Part shown: one piece after another, positions 58,990 through 64,000 of the stretch
How positions within the stretch are numbered: the first letter of the stretch is position 1
Layout of the letters: each line of letters starts with the position of its first letter
Assembly (NCBI GenBank): GCA_027922465.2
Contig: BQMF02000168.1
Coordinates: forward strand, 186,001-250,000
DNA: 64,000 nucleotides
DNA from: Turritopsis dohrnii
Taxonomy: Eukaryota; Cnidaria; Hydrozoa; Anthoathecata; Oceaniidae
Reading direction: 5' to 3'
Notes under the pieces: generated by a model
What the model was told of the DNA's origin: nothing
What the model saw: the letters and a program-made list of their open reading frames with translations, nothing else
The model's database searches: none
Made by a program: the position numbers and the translations under genes

Positions 58990-59869
58990 TAGTTGAAAAT
59001 CTGCATAAAACTTTTTCGTTACTTTTTGTTATCTCTTAGGCATAAGTCACACTAATGCTAATATACATTTTAAAAGTGTAAATAAGGCTTAACAAGTAAT
59101 ATCAGAAAGCATTGCTACAAACAAAATAAATGTGTGAACTGCAACCATGGATACGTATTTTACAATTAAAATTAGATTTGTTAAAGAATTATATATGTAA
59201 GAGCCAAAAGAAAAAAACAAACTATTTCGAAAAAAAATTAAACCGAAAAATCCACTAGAAATCATTTCAAGTGTTTTAAGCTTTGATTCAAAATAAAAAA
59301 TAGTCAAGATTTAGAGCTAAAACATCAACATATATACAAAAATAAAATGCATGGTTGGCACAGCTTCAGATTTCAAGCTGTGCTTCAAAATCCTTCACAA
59401 AAACCACACAAAAGTAATATGAAAAATGTCTAAACAAATTTAGTGTACGACCTTCCTAAATAACATAGTATAATATAATAATAAATTAGGAAATAGAGAC
59501 GAAAAAACATTTTGTCTCCCACTTACAGTACCATGCTTTGAAACGGGAAAAAAGCAAAATCAGCTAATAATTGTATACCATCGTGTAACAGCAACACGAA
59601 AAGTTGGAAGATGATGATGAACAAAATCGAAAACTGACTTTCGCCTATCTCGTGAAACTACTATGCCTCCTCGCTCGCTTCTTACGCTCGCTGCGGGGGC
59701 AATTACCGTCCGGGTGCTTATTAATTTCTGAGTTAATGTTAAGTCACTCTAATAAGCACCCAGGCGCTTATTGTAGAAGGGCACTTATAAAAATATTTTT
59801 GACTAGAGGGGGGGCTTATTAGAGAGGGGCGCTCATTGGAGATGGGCGCTAATTAGAGAGAATACGGTA

Positions 59870-60564
59870 TTTAATTTTTTGTAAATCAGATCCCCATTTT
59901 CTACAACAAAATCAACATCTGTAGCATCCCATGTTCCCAAATTTTTGGCTACAGAAAACCCAATAGAAAAAAGTGCACAACACGTACATTGCTTCCCAGC
60001 AGTTGATCCAAAACGTTCAAAATTGCCTTGATGGAATAGACCCTGTGTTACTTTAGAAAACAACATAATATTTGATACTGTGTAAAAACTGTTAGAATGT
60101 GTAGCAATATTAGAAAGACAAAATAGCAAAAGTATTGTTAAAATAGTTTTAACACTCAAGGAACCTCTAGTTCTATGTAACAGTTTTCTCGTTTTGTATT
60201 CGAATTCGAAATCGTAATCGTAATCACACAAGTTATGGTTTCTTCTCGTAGTCGTTTGTTTTTCTCGTGTTTTTTGGATTTTTCTTGTGGTTTTTCGTAG
60301 TTTTTCATATTGTGGTTTATTTTCGTTATTTTCTCGTTTTATTACTAGACAATCATTTTTGTTACTTAAAACTGCATCGTACTCTATATGCTTTGGATTT
60401 TGGCTGTGTTCTCTTGGCTTGGCTGAGTTTAACTGAGTTTTGGCTTGGCTTGGCTGAGTTTTGGCTTGGCTTGGCTTGGCTGAGTTTCTTTTAATGTTTT
60501 TTTTCTGATGCTCTTTAATTTCTGTCTCTTTAACTTTCTCTTTTTCAATTACAGTGCTGTACAA
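59870..60564 (-). pseudogene. C76/OTU-like cysteine peptidase, N-terminal part
   Basis: The minus ORF starting at 60564 has a Lys/Gln-rich leader with AKTQPSQ-type repeats, then a hydrophobic segment (ILTILLLFCLSNIATHS). Next is a block reading LFHQGNFERF followed by GKQCTCCALF, then DVDFVVENGDLIYKKLN. A Gln 14 residues before an active-site-like Cys in GKQC, followed by a WxxxDxD...GD.LY region, resembles the amino end of herpes tegument-type (C76) and related ubiquitin-specific cysteine peptidases that also occur in invertebrate mobile elements. The ORF's last 12 codons and stop (to 59833) come from the inserted element ending at 59869, and the true continuation is at 55635. The missing downstream His/Asp mean that activity cannot be judged. 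Confidence 0.5.
60390..60485 (+). repeat. TTGGCTTGGCTGAGTTT tandem repeat
   Basis: Four to five imperfect copies encode the SQAKTQP-type repeats of the peptidase-like ORF on minus. Confidence 0.75.
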
Positions 60565-60569
60565 TTTTT

Positions 60570-61040
60570 TATCTTTATTTCTAAATCTCTATATATACTT
60601 CTGTATTTCTATAAATCTGTATCGCCGTATTTCTGACAAAGTGTAAAAGTAATGGTGGAGAATAAGATTAGATACCATAATTACAGTTGTTTCGACTTCA
60701 CTTTATAACATTCACAATTTGTTCCCCACTTGTTTTCAACGATCCAAATGCCAGTAGTACGCCGGAATTTTAAGAAAACAATGTACGTATAATTTACAGA
60801 ACAAACATTTTGAGAATTTGGAAGAAAAAAGTAATAATAGTAAGAAATACAGTCGAGATCTACTTTTTGACAAAATTTCGCCTCGCCTCGCGCCGCCACA
60901 GCCGTAATTAAACAGTTCTCGGCTTTGCCGTGACCTGAAAAAGAAAGGCGTCTATCGCAAATTTCCATATTTTTATACAAAATGAAAACATTGAAGCTGA
61001 AACAATGCAATGTAGTAGTTCTACATGCCTTAATTAGTGT
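60570..61040. other. Unassigned part of the 11.46-kb insertion
   Basis: No ORF with family character and no named repeat. It is upstream of the peptidase-like ORF and could hold its promoter or 5' exons. Confidence 0.4.
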
Positions 61041-61176
61041 GTCTCTAATAAACGCCCCTCTCTAGAGAGGGGCGTCTAATAGAGGGGGCGTTAATTTAAA
61101 AATCTCCTGAAAAGGGGGGCGTCTATTCGAGGGGGGCGTTTAAAAGAAGGGGGCGTCTAATCGAAGCATTACGGTA

Positions 61177-61706
61177 GTTGGTTTAAGTATGGTATGGTCG
61201 CTAATCCAAAAAAGTTCCAAATGATAATTCTAGGAGGTGATTATAATAAAATTACTGTGCGTATCGGTAACAACACAATTTTTCCATCCAAGGAAGTTAA
61301 TCTTCTTGGTGTTGTCTTTGATGATAAACTTTCGTTTTATCCTCATGTCGAAGAGCTTTGTCGCAAAGCTTCCTTGAAGTCAAAAGCTTTGTTTAGGATA
61401 TACGAAGGTTTCTCACCAAAGAACAAATTGAATTTTTACATAATGTATTTATTCTTTCTTGTTTCAATTATTGTCCCCTTATTGTACCATCTTAGAAGAG
61501 GTAACTTGTTGGATGTTCCATATAAAAAGAACGGTATTGGACTGAACTCTTTTCATTTTCGGGCTTCCTTAGCCTGGAACAATCTTCCTGCCGGGATTAA
61601 ATCAAGTTTAAGTCTGCTATTAAGTCAGTTCAAATATTCTGTTCGTGTAAACTCTGGGGCGCTCACTCAGTTCTTCGCTAGCCTCTGCAAACGTATTTTA
61701 TACTAG
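61177..61706 (+). pseudogene. LINE reverse transcriptase, 3' part (split by an insertion)
   Basis: The frame resumes with WFKYGMVANPKKFQMIILG, then VNLLGVVFDDKLSF and the C-terminal family block (NSFHFRASLAWNNLP, SQFKYSVRV) to a stop at 61706. This is the direct continuation of 49270-49712. The GCCCCCGC repeat copy B begins right at the stop codon. Confidence 0.85.
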
Positions 61707-63935
61707 CATGTAGCTTTAGCTAAAAAATGCCCCCGCACTCAAGCATTTCAATTTGTATACACAGCAAGCTATACATTGCAAGCTATACAACGGAAATAAA
61801 AATACGTTTTGTTCGAAAACAAATGTTTTGGTTTATTGTGGGCCTGGTAAGTGGCATACTTATATGCTTAAATATTTTGACAAAGCCAGTTTTTAGGAAG
61901 CCTCAAAGCTACTCAACACTGTCTCGCATTATGATCAAGAGACGAGTAGCATTTAACGTTTAATTTGTAACATTTCATGCATCGAAACAGGCATACAATA
62001 ACACCCTTCATTCAAAGAGTTGACATGATGGCATCAATTGAACTTCAGAACAAACTCGATAATTGAAAAACTATTTAATCAGCCAACGGTCATTTAAAGA
62101 ACAAGCAATGTTTTATGACGTCATTTCAATTGTTTTGAAAGGACAAGGGTCATTCAAAGAGTTGACATGATGGCATCAATTGAACTTCAGAACAAACTCG
62201 ATAATTGAAAAACTATTTAATCAGCCAACGGTCATTTAAAGAACAAGCAATGTTTTATGACGTCATTTCAATTGTTTTGAAAGGACAAGGGTGAAGGGAG
62301 ATCAAAAAATTAAGATGGATGTTTTTATAAAACTTTTCACAGTAACAAATATATACATTTTAACTTTTGATAACATTGTATAAACACAATAAAAACAAGA
62401 AGAATTGTGAGCATGATCATTTTGAAAAGGGAGATTAGATTTGAAAACTCATTGACAGATGGTCTTCACGGTTTTTCACTTACATTAGAATTGAGTTAAA
62501 CTTTCTTTACGATAACTTTTCCAATTACAAGAACAATTAACTGTCATATGAAACAATAGTTAAAAAGTATTACAGTACAACATGCGGCATAGTGTAGCAG
62601 TGGCGGTATTTCAAAACCAACTTGGAATATGCAAAACAAATAGATCTAAACTTAAACAGACGAAAATCTGCTCAAAACTTTGTTACGTTTTGTTATCTCT
62701 TAGGCCTAAGTCACACTGATGCTAATATACCTTTGAAAAAGTGTAAATAAGGCTTAACAAGTAATATCAGAAAGTATTTGCTACAAACAAAAGAAATGTG
62801 TGAACTGAAACCATGGATACGTATTTTATAATCAAATACGTATTTTATAATCAAAATAAGATTCTGTAAGAGCCAAAAGAAAAAAAAAACTTTTAAAAAA
62901 AATCTATTAGAAATCTCTGTTTCAAACTTTGATTCAAAACTAAAAATAGCCAAAGCAGTGTCGCATCCAGAACATTTATGGGGACATCGAATTTCAGCAG
63001 TGATGCTTCTGGAGGCTGTGACATTTTAGTACTTTCTAGAGCCGAAAAATCACTTAACTGCATCTTTTATGAAGTACTTCGAATTTGGTTACGGATTGCA
63101 TAATTTAGAACTGCACGGGGAGAGAAGCTCTAAGTTACTATTACTATTTAACGGACAAACTTAAACCATGTGAAATGTTACGTTTGAACTAATTTGGTAT
63201 TGTTCTAAATTACTTTTGTTTCATTTGTTCATGAATTTATGATTCAGATTTTTTCTTTTGGTTATTTTTTGGGGACATTTTTTTGGGCGCCCATAACGCT
63301 TCAACGTTATCATTTTCGGTCTGGATGCGACCCTGCAAAGTTTACATAACAAAACAAGAAAAAATATAGAAAGGTTTTATTGATCATGATCACACTAGGT
63401 TTGGAAGACAGTTAAAGAAAAAAAACACGAAGAACGACAGTTTGTAAATATGGCTTTCTTACATACACAGAAATCCAATTTAAATATTTTTAAGGCAAGA
63501 TCCGCCAATAATCAGTGCATTGAATAAAATTAATTTAATGAAAGATTTAGAGTTAAAACATATACAAAAATGTATGGTTGGCAAAATTTCAGATTTCAAG
63601 CTGTGCTTCAAAATCCTCATCGTTCATTTCTTTAAAACAACACAACAGTAATATGAAAACTGTCTAAGCAATGTTAGCATACGAACTTCCTAACTAACAT
63701 AGTATAATATAATAATAAATTAGGAAAGAGATACGAAAAAACATTCCACTTACAGTACCATGCGTTGAAACGGGAAAAAAAGCAAAGTCAGCTAATTAAT
63801 TGTATTCTACTGTGTAACGTCAACACGAAAGTTGGAAGATGATGATGATGAAGAACAAAATCGGAACTGACATTCGCCTATCTCGTGAAACTACTATGCC
63901 TCCTCTCGCTCGCTTACGCTCGCTGCGGGGGCAAT
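61705..63935 (+). repeat. GCCCCCGC-ended repeat, copy B
   Basis: Collinear with copy A: CTAGCATGTAGCTTTAGC start, GGCCTG-TAAGTGGCATACT, AATAAGGCTTAACAAGTAAT, TCAGCTAAT-AATTGTAT and a CTCGCTGCGGGGGCAATTA end. It lacks the mariner-like element and the SINE found in copy A, thus giving their empty sites. It contains a 142-bp tandem duplication. Confidence 0.75.
62009..62292 (+). repeat. Perfect 142-bp tandem duplication
   Basis: 62009-62150 and 62151-62292 are identical base for base (CATTCAAAGAG ... GGACAAGGGT). There is no ORF. It is either a very recent duplication or an assembly artefact. Confidence 0.95.
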
Positions 63936-64000
63936 TAGTAAATACTTATATAGATATTTTAGTCATGATTGTCTTATGTAATTTTTTTTTTTTTTTGGTT

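Larger units (their letters stand above)
56690..59702 (+). repeat. GCCCCCGC-ended repeat, copy A (interrupted)
   Basis: It starts CTAGCATGTAGCTTTAGC, then ATGCCCCCGCGCTCAAGC, and ends CTCGCTGCGGGGGCAATTA. Its collinear partner is 61705-63935. It carries the mariner-like element 57102-58615 and the SINE 58630-58989 between blocks that are adjacent in copy B. No transposase ORF is present. The short GCCCCCGC/GCGGGGGC inverted ends suggest a DNA element of unknown class. Confidence 0.7.
55636..59869. mobile_element. Inverted-repeat element, TACCGTATTCTCTCTAA ends (copy 2, split)
   Basis: The same ends as at 54190-54558 occur at 55636 and 59869. The left arm (55636-55839) is the reverse complement of about 54270-54540 in the intact copy. 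It is interrupted first by the Tigger relic (55840-56658) and again by the 3-kb GCCCCCGC repeat (about 56690-59702); the right arm resumes at 59703-59869. The whole unit sits at a TA inside a peptidase coding region. Confidence 0.8.
49715..61174. mobile_element. 11.46-kb TA-flanked insertion with CCGTAATGC inverted ends
   Basis: CCGTAATGC at 49715 and GCATTACGG ending at 61174 are inverted, with TA at 49713-49714 and 61175-61176. Removing the segment and one TA restores the LINE reading frame. Both ends carry GGGGGGCGTCTATTCG blocks, in the same orientation (49751-49793 and 61115-61165). Inside are a HIRAN-like fragment, a 2A-bearing LINE, a C76/OTU-like peptidase gene and a stack of later insertions. 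Subtracting those leaves about 3.8 kb of original element. The class is unknown; a TA target is shared by Tc1/mariner-like and several other superfamilies. Confidence 0.65.

Noticed and set aside
1..64000. CRISPR array or bacterial operon structure
   Set aside because: No regular short repeats with unique spacers; introns and LINEs show eukaryotic DNA.

Overview
The window looks like metazoan nuclear DNA: AT-rich, genes broken by GT-AG introns, CR1-like LINEs, tRNA-headed SINEs and many small inverted-repeat DNA transposons. The repeat style (an NLVPR-type repeat near 15.37 kb, HIRAN-like and RecQ-like transposon fragments, 2A-bearing LINEs) suggests a marine invertebrate, most likely a cnidarian. 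That is inference; the sequence does not fix the species.

Four host genes can be read. (1) A secreted protein with thrombospondin type-1-like repeats, minus strand, four exons, 11.3-14.0 kb. (2) A CACHD1-like / alpha2-delta-like membrane protein, minus strand, about 23 exons, 20.1-30.4 kb; its 3.6-kb first intron is packed with SINEs, an inverted-repeat element and a minisatellite-bearing repeat. (3) An unrecognised seven-exon gene, minus strand, 32.1-39.9 kb, with a composition like axonemal microtubule-associated proteins. (4) A Schlafen-like 1 (SLFNL1-like) gene, plus strand, two exons, 46.5-47.9 kb.

The most unusual region is 1.15-9.45 kb. A multi-exon superfamily-3-type helicase gene (plus) and a tyrosine-recombinase gene with a zinc finger and a SANT/Myb domain (minus) face each other. 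They lie between GACGTC-rich, imperfect inverted ends (CCCAGTGAGCAC / CCCAGCGGGCAC). I read this as a decayed large mobile element that pairs a replicative helicase with a tyrosine recombinase.

From 49 to 64 kb the DNA is an insertion nest. A LINE reverse transcriptase is split at a TA by an 11.46-kb segment with CCGTAATGC inverted ends. That segment holds a HIRAN-like fragment, a second LINE with an N-terminal 2A (ribosome-skipping) motif, and a C76/OTU-like cysteine peptidase gene. The peptidase gene is itself split at a TA by an inverted-repeat element, which was in turn entered by a Tigger/pogo relic and by a 3-kb repeat; the 3-kb repeat carries a Tc1/mariner-like element and, next to it, a tRNA-containing SINE. 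Reading frames close across the two outer junctions, and the Tigger junction matches an uninterrupted relative, so the order of insertion can be read from sequence alone. An intact 1046-codon LINE ORF (42.3-45.5 kb, minus) may be recently active.

The rest is dispersed repeats, decayed LINE tails and AT-rich sequence without a recognisable gene. No CRISPR array, rRNA gene or confident functional tRNA gene was seen.
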